In this document: piece by piece, positions 1-5,807 of the stretch
How positions within the stretch are numbered: the stretch's first letter is position 1
Layout of the letters: each line of letters begins with the position of its first letter
Source of the DNA: Rikenellaceae bacterium UBA1749
Lineage (GTDB): Bacteria; Bacteroidota; Bacteroidia; Bacteroidales; Rikenellaceae
NCBI GenBank assembly: GCA_002315675.1
Contig: DCHP01000021.1
Span: 1 to 10,352 of the forward strand
Direction of reading: 5' to 3'
Length of the DNA: 10,352 nucleotides
Made by a program: the position numbers and the translations under genes
Notes under the pieces: model-generated
What the model saw: the letters and a program-made list of their open reading frames with translations, nothing else
The model's database searches: none
What the model was told of the DNA's origin: nothing

Positions 1-84
1 GTCCCTGGAATTGGGGATTCCTTATATATAGCCAGAATGCAGGAATATAGTGAGCTTCTATCTATTTGCTGTTTCACATTCTAA
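1..84 (+). CDS. Possible C-terminal end of an unidentified plus-strand gene (truncated by window)
   Basis: Frame 1 is open from the first base to a TAA at 82-84 and would give 27 residues beginning VPGIGDSLYIARMQEYSELL and ending in FTF. It is the only frame across 1-84 that stays open; the other five meet early stops. The perfect hairpin at 121-154 would sit 36 nt beyond this stop, which fits a gene end convergent with the NagB/PIG-L gene. I do not recognise the peptide, and 27 open codons could be chance, so this is a tentative partial gene. Confidence 0.3.
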   Translation, partial: VPGIGDSLYIARMQEYSELLSICCFTF

Positions 85-120
85 TTGATTTCCTGATATG
101 TACTAACTACCTCTTCTACC

Positions 121-154
121 AGAAATTCCCGGTATTATGGTACCGGGAATTTCT
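121..154. terminator. Perfect 14-bp inverted repeat, probable bidirectional terminator
   Basis: The arms 121-134 (AGAAATTCCCGGTA) and 141-154 (TACCGGGAATTTCT) are exact reverse complements around a 6-nt loop. The stem has a GC-rich core and A/T-rich base, so each strand ends its 3' arm with AATTTCT. It lies 33 nt beyond the stop of the minus-strand NagB/PIG-L gene and 36 nt beyond the possible plus-strand gene end at 84. No long U-tract follows on either side. A terminator for convergent genes is the simplest reading. Confidence 0.7.
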
Positions 155-187
155 ATATAGATAGGTTATTTGCCTTTTGGGCGATAT

Positions 188-2137
188 TTATTGCAGGTTC
201 TTGTAAATATCAAACTTAGCAAATACTTCTATTGACTGATATTCAGCCATACCTAATAGATCGTATAATCTTGCAGTATTCTGGTTACGTTCCTCAGCCC
301 GTTCCCAGAATTCACGCTTGTCCTCTCCAGGGAATGGCATGATGTCTTTTTGAGAAAGGTGTCTGTAGATAGCGTGACGTTTCTTGATTACTTCCCCAGG
401 GCTCAAAGGTACTGCCATATCTACCTGGTCAAGATCCCATTCCATCCATGCACCTCTGTATAGCCACATGGTAGTTTCTTTCAGCCATTCGTCTCCCTCT
501 GCAATAATCTGTTTCAGGGCAGTCAATATAGCTTCAATACAAACTCTGTGTGTTCCATGAGGGTCGGCAAGGTCGCCGGCTGCGTATATCTGATGAGGCT
601 TGATTGAACGGAGGAATTTCTTGATAATATCTATATCTTCTTGTCCAACAGTTCCTTTTTTTATAGTACCTGTTTCATAGAATGGTAGATTTAGGAAATG
701 GGCATTTGTCTCTTCATTCAGTCCCATGCTCCGGCATGCGCCTCTCGCTTCAGCGCGTCTTAGTGCTCCTTTGAGTTGTGACAGTCTTGCATCTTCCCTT
801 TGTCCTTCCTGTTTGTTCTCAATAAGTTGTTTAATCTCATTGTATTTGTCACCAAGACCAAGTTCCCGAGCTGTGTCAAGATTCTGTAGCAATACATCAT
901 CATGAACTGCAATATTTCCGGAAGTCTGGTATGCAACATGAACATCATGGTTCTGTTCAATCAGTCTGATAAAAGTACCTCCCATAGAAATAACATCATC
1001 ATCTGGGTGTGGAGAGAAGATAACAACACGTTTTGGAAAAGGATTTGATTTCACTGGACGATAAGTGTCATCAGCATTTGGCTTTCCACCTGGCCATCCT
1101 GAAATTGTGTGCTGAAGGTCATTGAAAATTTCGATATTAATTTCGTTGGATGTTTTTCCTGTTTCATCTATAAGTTGTCCAAGATAATTGTCTATGTAAT
1201 CCTGATATGTCAGTTTAAGAATAGGTTTTTTCAACCTCTGGCACAACCATACTACAGCTTTTCTCGTATATCTTCTTGTCCATTCACATGTGCCTACAAG
1301 CCATGGGGTATTTACCCTTGTAAGAAGTTCTGCTGCACTCTCATCGATAATTACTTCTGCATTTTCATGTTCCTGAACAATGGAACCAGGAATCTCAATA
1401 CTTGATTCTTCTTCTATTATTTTTTTGAAGGCAACGGCCTTGTCATTTCCCCATCCGCATAAAATAACTTTTCTAGCATCCATTATAGTGCCAAGACCTA
1501 CAGTTATAGCCTTTGAAGGAACGTTGTTGAAGAATATTTCAGATGCAATCTTTCGTGACTGGTTTGAAAGTGCTACCATTCTTGTTCTTGTAGAATGATA
1601 TGAACCACTTTCATTAAGTGCAACCTGACCATCAACACCTACACCAAGTAGAATAATATCAATTCCGCCTTCCTGCTTGATAAACTTTTCATAATTGCTG
1701 CAGTATTCTGTGACTGAATCCTGTTCGATTGCACCATTAAGGGTGTGAACATTTTCAGGCTGAATATCAACTTTTTTGATCAGTTCATTGAGAAGGTTGT
1801 ATGAATAACTCTTCATATCATCATCCGATACTCCAAAGTATTCAGACAATGTGAAAATTACAACACTTTTGAAACTTATTTTTTCAGCAGCAGATTTTGA
1901 TACGATTGATCTGTATATGCTGATAGGTGTTTTTCCTCCGGGAAGAGCTAGTACACACTTTTCACCCTTGGCATTTTTCTCTTTGATGGTATTAATAATT
2001 ATTTCAGCAATTTTATCAGCCCCATCTTGAGGTGTAGGAGTTATCTGCGTCTTGATTCTTTCGAATCTGCAAATAATATCTATAGGCTCGGCACCAGGTT
2101 TTAGCCCTATTTCCTTGTTTAATGTGTAATTACTCAT
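188..2137 (-). CDS. NagB-like (glucosamine-6-phosphate deaminase family) / PIG-L deacetylase fusion protein
   Basis: A 649-residue two-domain protein of the type usually annotated 'glucosamine-6-phosphate deaminase' in Bacteroidota. The N-terminal half (about 20-275) is a NagB/SugP-isomerase fold with a sugar-phosphate loop ALPGG at 64-68. The C-terminal half (about 365-640) is a PIG-L/LmbE-type deacetylase with PHPDDD at 376-381 and DPHGTHR at 525-531, the expected metal-binding set. In the NagB part, the catalytic Asp of E. coli NagB (D72 in NMDEY) aligns with Ser98 (TLSEY), and the active-site His (H143) with Gln171 in GVDGQVALNE; the equivalents of D141 and E148 remain (D169, E176). Deaminase activity is therefore doubtful, while N-deacetylation of an amino sugar is plausible. 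I chose the ATG at 2137; an in-frame TTG at 2158 would add 7 residues and lengthen the overlap with ddl. The chosen ATG overlaps the ddl stop by 8 nt (ATGAGTAA), so the two genes are likely translationally coupled. Confidence 0.88.
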   Translation of the reverse strand: MSNYTLNKEIGLKPGAEPIDIICRFERIKTQITPTPQDGADKIAEIIINTIKEKNAKGEKCVLALPGGKTPISIYRSIVSKSAAEKISFKSVVIFTLSEYFGVSDDDMKSYSYNLLNELIKKVDIQPENVHTLNGAIEQDSVTEYCSNYEKFIKQEGGIDIILLGVGVDGQVALNESGSYHSTRTRMVALSNQSRKIASEIFFNNVPSKAITVGLGTIMDARKVILCGWGNDKAVAFKKIIEEESSIEIPGSIVQEHENAEVIIDESAAELLTRVNTPWLVGTCEWTRRYTRKAVVWLCQRLKKPILKLTYQDYIDNYLGQLIDETGKTSNEINIEIFNDLQHTISGWPGGKPNADDTYRPVKSNPFPKRVVIFSPHPDDDVISMGGTFIRLIEQNHDVHVAYQTSGNIAVHDDVLLQNLDTARELGLGDKYNEIKQLIENKQEGQREDARLSQLKGALRRAEARGACRSMGLNEETNAHFLNLPFYETGTIKKGTVGQEDIDIIKKFLRSIKPHQIYAAGDLADPHGTHRVCIEAILTALKQIIAEGDEWLKETTMWLYRGAWMEWDLDQVDMAVPLSPGEVIKKRHAIYRHLSQKDIMPFPGEDKREFWERAEERNQNTARLYDLLGMAEYQSIEVFAKFDIYKNLQ

Positions 2138-3104
2138 TTCTGTATTTTTTTTGTTCAATAATCATTTTCCATGCATCCTTCATTGAAATGCCCATGTATT
2201 TAAGCTGAGATGGAACAATAGATTCAGCTGTCATTCCAGGTACAGTGTTCACTTCTATGAAATATGGCTTTTTATCCTTTATGATATAATCAACCCTGAC
2301 GATACCTTCACAGCCAAGAGCTTTATATATATTTAGGGTAAGTTCTCCTATTTTTTCATTCATTGATTCAGGCAGTTCAGCAGGTGTTATTTCATTAGTA
2401 ATACCTTTTGTGTATTTTGCTATGTAATCAAAGAACTCTCTTGAGGAAATTAGTTCTGTTATTGGCAGAATAATAGCCTTTCCATCAACAATCATTACTC
2501 CCTGGCCGATTTCACGTCCTTCAATAAATTCTTCAATAATCACAGCTGAACTTTCTGTGAACGCTTCTTTTATTGCCTTGTCCAGATCTTTTTTCTCCTT
2601 GACCTTTGTTACACCGCAACTGCTACCGCTTGCATTTGGTTTGACAAATAGTGGAAGCGATAGTTTTTCAATTATTTCATCTGCATTATAAGGTTGCCCT
2701 TCAGTCAGGATAATATCCTTTGCAAGTTTCAGTCCACTGATACCTTTGACCATGCATTTGGTCAGATATTTATTGAATGTTATTGTAGATGATTCCCTTG
2801 AACAACTGGAATATGGCATTCCTATCAGATCAAAATACCCTTGAAGTATACCGTTCTCTCCTGGAGTACCATGTATTGCTATCAGTGCAAAATCAAAAGT
2901 ATGTTTAACATTCTTGTTGTCAGTATATGAAAAGTCATTCTTGTCTATGATATATCCTTCAGATGTAATCCAGCCTTTCTTGCTAAGATCAATCAGGGTG
3001 ACATCATATTCATTCTTGATACTTTCATATATATTCTTTCCGCTAAGAAGTGAAATCTCACGTTCTGAGGAATCTCCGCCTGCTATAATTGCAATTTTTT
3101 TCAT
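2130..3104 (-). CDS. ddl: D-alanine--D-alanine ligase
   Basis: An ATP-grasp ligase of 324 residues, a normal length for Ddl, joining two D-alanines for the peptidoglycan precursor in the cytoplasm. The N-terminal motif GGDSSEREISLLSG (9-22) carries the conserved Glu14. HGTPGENGILQGYFD (78-92) binds the first D-Ala region. FVKPNASGSSCGVTKV (153-168) forms the ATP-binding loop with the catalytic Ser, and DYIAKYTKG (226-234) has the Lys-Tyr pair (K230-Y231) typical of D-Ala-D-Ala rather than D-Ala-D-Lac ligases. Mg ligands D272, E284 and N286 are present in VRVDY and FIEVNTVPGM. It starts at an ATG 118 nt from the divergent fabK-like ATG. It is the first gene of a two-gene unit with the NagB/PIG-L protein, linking the unit to cell-wall or amino-sugar metabolism. 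The family assignment is secure. Confidence 0.95.
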   Translation of the reverse strand: MKKIAIIAGGDSSEREISLLSGKNIYESIKNEYDVTLIDLSKKGWITSEGYIIDKNDFSYTDNKNVKHTFDFALIAIHGTPGENGILQGYFDLIGMPYSSCSRESSTITFNKYLTKCMVKGISGLKLAKDIILTEGQPYNADEIIEKLSLPLFVKPNASGSSCGVTKVKEKKDLDKAIKEAFTESSAVIIEEFIEGREIGQGVMIVDGKAIILPITELISSREFFDYIAKYTKGITNEITPAELPESMNEKIGELTLNIYKALGCEGIVRVDYIIKDKKPYFIEVNTVPGMTAESIVPSQLKYMGISMKDAWKMIIEQKKYRNE

Positions 3105-3140
3105 TTAAGATTTTATAAGTTTTCTACCTATTCCGAACAA

Positions 3141-3148
3141 CAAAAATA
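3141..3148 (-). promoter_or_regulatory. Candidate Bacteroidota -7 element for ddl
   Basis: Read on the minus strand, these bases are TATTTTTG, a full match to the Bacteroidota -7 consensus TAnnTTTG. Transcription would start about 5 nt downstream, giving a 5' leader of roughly 30 nt before the ddl ATG at 3104. I cannot find a convincing TTTG at the usual -33 spacing. In this A/T-rich spacer a match could arise by chance. Confidence 0.4.
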
Positions 3149-3210
3149 CTTATTATTTCCCATTAATTTATTTTTATTTGTATCTAATATTTTTTTTCCT
3201 TGGGTTTTAT

Positions 3211-3218
3211 TATGTTTG
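3211..3218 (+). promoter_or_regulatory. Candidate -7 element close to the fabK-like start
   Basis: TATGTTTG matches TAnnTTTG exactly and ends 4 nt before the ATG at 3223. If used, the transcript would be essentially leaderless. A weaker match, TTTATTTG at 3173-3180, would give a leader of about 38 nt. No good -33 TTTG is visible for either, so the choice between them is open. Confidence 0.3.
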
Positions 3219-3222
3219 TACT

Positions 3223-4173
3223 ATGAAAACAAAAATTACAGAATTATTTGGGATCAAGTACCCGATTGTTGAAGGCGGGATGGCCTGGTGCAGTGGCTGG
3301 CGTCTTGCTGCGGCTATAAGTAAAAAAGGATGTCTTGGAATTATCGGTGCTGGAAGTATGACCGCCGATGTCCTTCAAGAGAATATACAAAAATGCAAGG
3401 ATGAACTAAAGGATATTCCTTTTGGTGTAAACATTCCACTCTTTAATCCAATTGCTAAGGATCTTATTGACATTACAGTAGAGAGCGGAGTCAAGATTGT
3501 TGTCACCTCCGGTGGCAATCCATCTTTATTTACATCATACCTGAAAGAAAAAGGATGTATTGTAGCCCATGTTGTTGCATCCTTGAAATTCGCTCTTAAA
3601 GCAGAAGCCGCAGGTGTTGATGCTGTAATCGCTGAGGGCTTTGAAGCTGGTGGTCATAACGGAAAGGATGAGCTTACGACTATGGTCCTTATTCCGGAAC
3701 TGGTTTCAAGACTGACTGTTCCGGTTGTTGCAGCAGGTGGCATTTCTTCAGGCGCTGCATGGCTTTCTGCAATGTCACTTGGCGCAGAAGGTGTTCAGAT
3801 TGGTACATTATTTGCATTATCTGAAGAGTCTTCAGCTCATGAGAACTATAAGAATTACTGTATCGGACTTGATGACACATCAACAATGCTTGCCCTGAAA
3901 AAAGTCTCTCCTACACGACTTGTCAAGAATGATTTTTTCAAAGAAGTTATTTCAATGGAAGATAATGGCGCTACAAAAGAGCAGCTTCTCGAATTCCTTG
4001 GAAAAGGTCGTAACAGAAAAGGTACATTCGAAGGTGATATTTCTAACGAGGTCAGCATCGGACAGTGTGTATGCATGATTGATTCTATAAAATCTATCTC
4101 TGAGATAATTGACAATCTCGTTAGTCAATATGAATCTGCCTACAGAAATCTGTCAAACTTTGCGCTTGATTAA
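3223..4173 (+). CDS. FMN-dependent enoyl-ACP reductase / nitronate monooxygenase family protein (FabK-like)
   Basis: A TIM-barrel flavoprotein of 316 residues, close to the length of FabK. FabK reduces enoyl-ACP in the last step of each fatty-acid elongation cycle; the same fold serves nitronate monooxygenases. Visible motifs: YPIVEGGMAW (13-22), GIIGAG (39-44), FGVNIPL (67-73), AEGFEAGGHNGK (137-148) with the His145 that FabK and NMO use at the flavin, VVAAGGISSG (168-177) and GVQIGT (190-195) for FMN phosphate binding. The first motif has Glu17 where relatives usually have Gln (QGGM). I chose the ATG at 3223 because the residues after it, MKTKITELFGIKYPI, match the usual FabK amino terminus. 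An in-frame TTG at 3178 would add a hydrophobic 15-residue extension without family support. It is followed 2 nt later by thiL. FabK is favoured over NMO by the overall resemblance, but sequence alone does not settle the substrate. Confidence 0.85.
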   Translation: MKTKITELFGIKYPIVEGGMAWCSGWRLAAAISKKGCLGIIGAGSMTADVLQENIQKCKDELKDIPFGVNIPLFNPIAKDLIDITVESGVKIVVTSGGNPSLFTSYLKEKGCIVAHVVASLKFALKAEAAGVDAVIAEGFEAGGHNGKDELTTMVLIPELVSRLTVPVVAAGGISSGAAWLSAMSLGAEGVQIGTLFALSEESSAHENYKNYCIGLDDTSTMLALKKVSPTRLVKNDFFKEVISMEDNGATKEQLLEFLGKGRNRKGTFEGDISNEVSIGQCVCMIDSIKSISEIIDNLVSQYESAYRNLSNFALD

Positions 4174-4175
4174 TC

Positions 4176-5111
4176 ATGAGTCTTAGTGAGTTTCAACTTA
4201 TTGATACTATCAGGAATTTCCAGCCTAATTTTTCAGATGATATTGAAGGAATCGGTGATGATGCAGCTATAATTCCTGTCGGTCAGCAGAGTTTTGTCAT
4301 TACAACTGATTCCCTTGTTGAGAACATCCATTTTAAAATGGAGTGGGCATCCCCGTTTCAGATCGGCAGAAAATCAGCGGCAGTTAATCTCAGTGATATT
4401 GCTGCCATGGGCGCGCAGCCTTTTGGCCTTTTCCTTTCAATATCAGTTCCGAAGACTGTTGACTACTGCTGGATTGAACAATTCATTCTGGGAATAAAAA
4501 CCTTTGGGGTACCTATTCTTGGTGGTGATACTACATCATCAAAAGATTCTCTTTTTATAAATATCACTGCAATAGGTAAGGTGGACAACAATAGTATCAA
4601 AAGACGTTCCACTGCAAAGTCTGGCGATGATATCTATGTTACAGGTACTCTTGGAGATAGTGGGGCAGGACTTTATATTCTTCAGAATAATTTAGACCCT
4701 GTTGGTTTTCAGTCTCTTGTTGAAGCTCATCTTAACCCTTCACCCCAGCTCAAAATTGGAACTGAACTTGCAGAACTTCGGGAGGTTCATTCAATGATGG
4801 ATATTTCTGACGGACTTGCCGGTGATATTCATCATATTCTTGACCAGTCCGGTCTATCTGCAACCATTGATTGTGACAAGTTGCCTATTTCTGAGTCACT
4901 AAGAACTTTCTGCAACAAGTATGATCTTGACCCTATCAGGTTTGCCCTTGAAGCAGGCGAAGATTATCAACTTTTATTTTCGGCGGAAAAAAAGAAATGT
5001 TTACCTTTGCCATGCGTTAAAGTTGGGGAGTTGTATACTGGTCCAGGGCAGGTTAAATTTTTGAATAGTCCCTCGCCAGATTACAAATACACCGGATACA
5101 CCCACTTTTAA
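4176..5111 (+). CDS. thiL: Thiamine-monophosphate kinase
   Basis: ThiL phosphorylates thiamine monophosphate to thiamine pyrophosphate with ATP in the cytoplasm, the last step of cofactor synthesis. The 311-residue protein is slightly shorter than E. coli ThiL (325). It has the AIRS/PurM-type N-terminal domain with GIGDDAAI (25-32), TTDSLVENIHF (43-53), NLSDIAAMGA (71-80) and GGDTT (116-120), which supply the Mg-ATP aspartates. The C-terminal domain shows TGTLGDSGAGL (156-166), MDISDGLAGD (208-217) and GEDYQLLF (261-268). The ATG is 2 nt after the stop of the fabK-like gene, so the two are almost certainly one transcript, although their pathways are unrelated. Only an AT-rich spacer follows before tRNA-Thr. 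The assignment is firm. Confidence 0.94.
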   Translation: MSLSEFQLIDTIRNFQPNFSDDIEGIGDDAAIIPVGQQSFVITTDSLVENIHFKMEWASPFQIGRKSAAVNLSDIAAMGAQPFGLFLSISVPKTVDYCWIEQFILGIKTFGVPILGGDTTSSKDSLFINITAIGKVDNNSIKRRSTAKSGDDIYVTGTLGDSGAGLYILQNNLDPVGFQSLVEAHLNPSPQLKIGTELAELREVHSMMDISDGLAGDIHHILDQSGLSATIDCDKLPISESLRTFCNKYDLDPIRFALEAGEDYQLLFSAEKKKCLPLPCVKVGELYTGPGQVKFLNSPSPDYKYTGYTHF

Positions 5112-5127
5112 TCAGTATAATTAAACA

Positions 5128-5145
5128 ATCAAATATAAATTTGAT
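5128..5145 (+). terminator. Weak AT-rich hairpin after thiL
   Basis: ATCAAAT (5128-5134) and ATTTGAT (5139-5145) are perfect 7-bp arms around ATAA, 16 nt beyond the thiL stop. The stem has only one G:C pair and is followed by an A-rich rather than T-rich run. It may help end the fabK-thiL transcript or be chance in A/T-rich DNA. The rest of the 141-nt spacer up to the tRNA shows no gene; a second small dyad (GACATA/TATGTC, 5203-5220) lies 32 nt before the tRNA. Confidence 0.25.
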
Positions 5146-5252
5146 AAATTAAATTAAAATACAATACACAAATACAATCCCCCCAAAAGACCAGATCTAA
5201 AAGACATAAACAAATATGTCATAATCTAAATAAAATATATATATACATTAAT

Positions 5253-5328
5253 GCCGTAATAGCTCAGTTGGTAGAGCGCTTCACTCGTAATGAAGAGGTC
5301 GCGGGTTCAAGTCCCGCTCACGGCTCCA
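5253..5328 (+). tRNA. tRNA-Thr (anticodon CGT)
   Basis: A complete 76-nt cloverleaf with encoded CCA. The acceptor stem GCCGTAA pairs with TCACGGC except for one A-C mismatch at the sixth pair. The D arm is GCTC/GAGC, and the anticodon stem CTTCA/TGAAG encloses the loop CTCGTAA, so the anticodon is CGT and reads ACG threonine codons. The variable loop is AGGTC, and the T arm GCGGG/CCCGC encloses TTCAAGT. The discriminator base is T. No clear TAnnTTTG promoter is seen just upstream. The terminator at 5331 follows 2 nt after the CCA. The 3' end faces the accessory block on the right, the usual arrangement when a tRNA gene has served as an integration site, but no repeated tRNA fragment is seen within the window. 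Confidence 0.97.
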
Positions 5329-5330
5329 TC

Positions 5331-5358
5331 AAGGGATCTTATGATCCTTTTCTTTTTC
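5331..5358 (+). terminator. Intrinsic terminator of tRNA-Thr
   Basis: AAGGGATC (5331-5338) pairs with GATCCTTT (5343-5350) through 8 pairs, one of them G-T, around a TTAT loop. It is followed by a T-rich tract to 5358 (TCTTTTTC). It starts 2 nt after the CCA end, the expected place for transcript release and 3' processing. Confidence 0.8.
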
Positions 5359-5412
5359 CTCCCAATCATATTTCCTCCCAACTTTACCGGTTCTCATATT
5401 CCAACTGATAAA

Positions 5413-5433
5413 TTATGGAAAACCATCCCATAA
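5413..5433 (-). terminator. Possible terminator after the lipoprotein gene
   Basis: On the minus strand TTATGG pairs with CCATAA (6 bp) around a 9-nt loop that ends in TTTT, and the stem is followed by TTTATC. It begins 3 nt after the lipoprotein stop codon. The stem is short and the T-run brief, so it is only a candidate for the 3' end of the restriction operon transcript. Confidence 0.3.
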
Positions 5434-5436
5434 AGT

Positions 5437-5805
5437 TCATTCCAGACAGACTTGGCTCATCGGCTGTGGCTTGGGAGCCGGTGTCAGCACCATGCCATTA
5501 ATCCCGATAATTTGATCTCCGGTATATCGTAGTATAGTTTCAACTATTCGTCCACTGAAGTCTATTCTGATTTGAAAAGTGTCATCATATATGAAATTAT
5601 ATGTAAACAAGTATCCATAACACTCGTCTTCCAGGTTGTAATATTTACCTGTACTTTCCCCAGTAAAATCCAAAACTATATTTTTGTCATTACTAATCCA
5701 TGACGTATCTATCAGTGGATTATCATATACCTTATCTTCATTGCATGCCGTAATACACAATAATGAAACAAATGCAATAATTACCCACCCCCATTTTCTT
5801 TTCAT
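5437..5805 (-). CDS. Small hypothetical lipoprotein encoded directly after hsdR
   Basis: 122 residues, not recognised as a named family. The N terminus is a clear lipoprotein signal: basic MKRK, a hydrophobic stretch WGWVIIAFVSLLC, and lipobox ITAC with lipidated Cys21. The residues after it, NED, are acidic, which in some Bacteroidota favours export to the cell surface. The mature part (22-122) is rich in aromatic and beta-branched residues, with TSWISNDKNIVLDFTGESTG at 39-58 followed by alternating strand-like segments. This recalls small lipocalin-like or beta-sandwich lipoproteins of Bacteroidales, but that is resemblance only. The ATG lies 2 nt after the hsdR stop, so it is presumably co-transcribed, and no separate promoter can fit in the gap. 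Possible roles include envelope maintenance unrelated to restriction or an accessory anti-phage function; the sequence does not decide. Confidence 0.75.
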   Translation of the reverse strand: MKRKWGWVIIAFVSLLCITACNEDKVYDNPLIDTSWISNDKNIVLDFTGESTGKYYNLEDECYGYLFTYNFIYDDTFQIRIDFSGRIVETILRYTGDQIIGINGMVLTPAPKPQPMSQVCLE

Positions 5806-5807
5806 AA

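Noticed and set aside
2138..2158. TTG start adding 7 residues to the NagB/PIG-L protein
   Set aside because: The ATG at 2137 gives a compact 8-nt stop/start overlap with ddl; the extra MNKKNTE has no family support.
3178..3222. TTG start giving a hydrophobic 15-residue extension on the FabK-like protein
   Set aside because: The next Met begins exactly where FabK proteins start, and the extension is translated promoter-like A/T-rich DNA rather than a plausible signal peptide for a cytoplasmic enzyme.
5203..5220. GACATA/TATGTC dyad upstream of tRNA-Thr as a regulatory site
   Set aside because: Six-base arms in an A/T-rich spacer are likely by chance and nothing else nearby supports a regulator.
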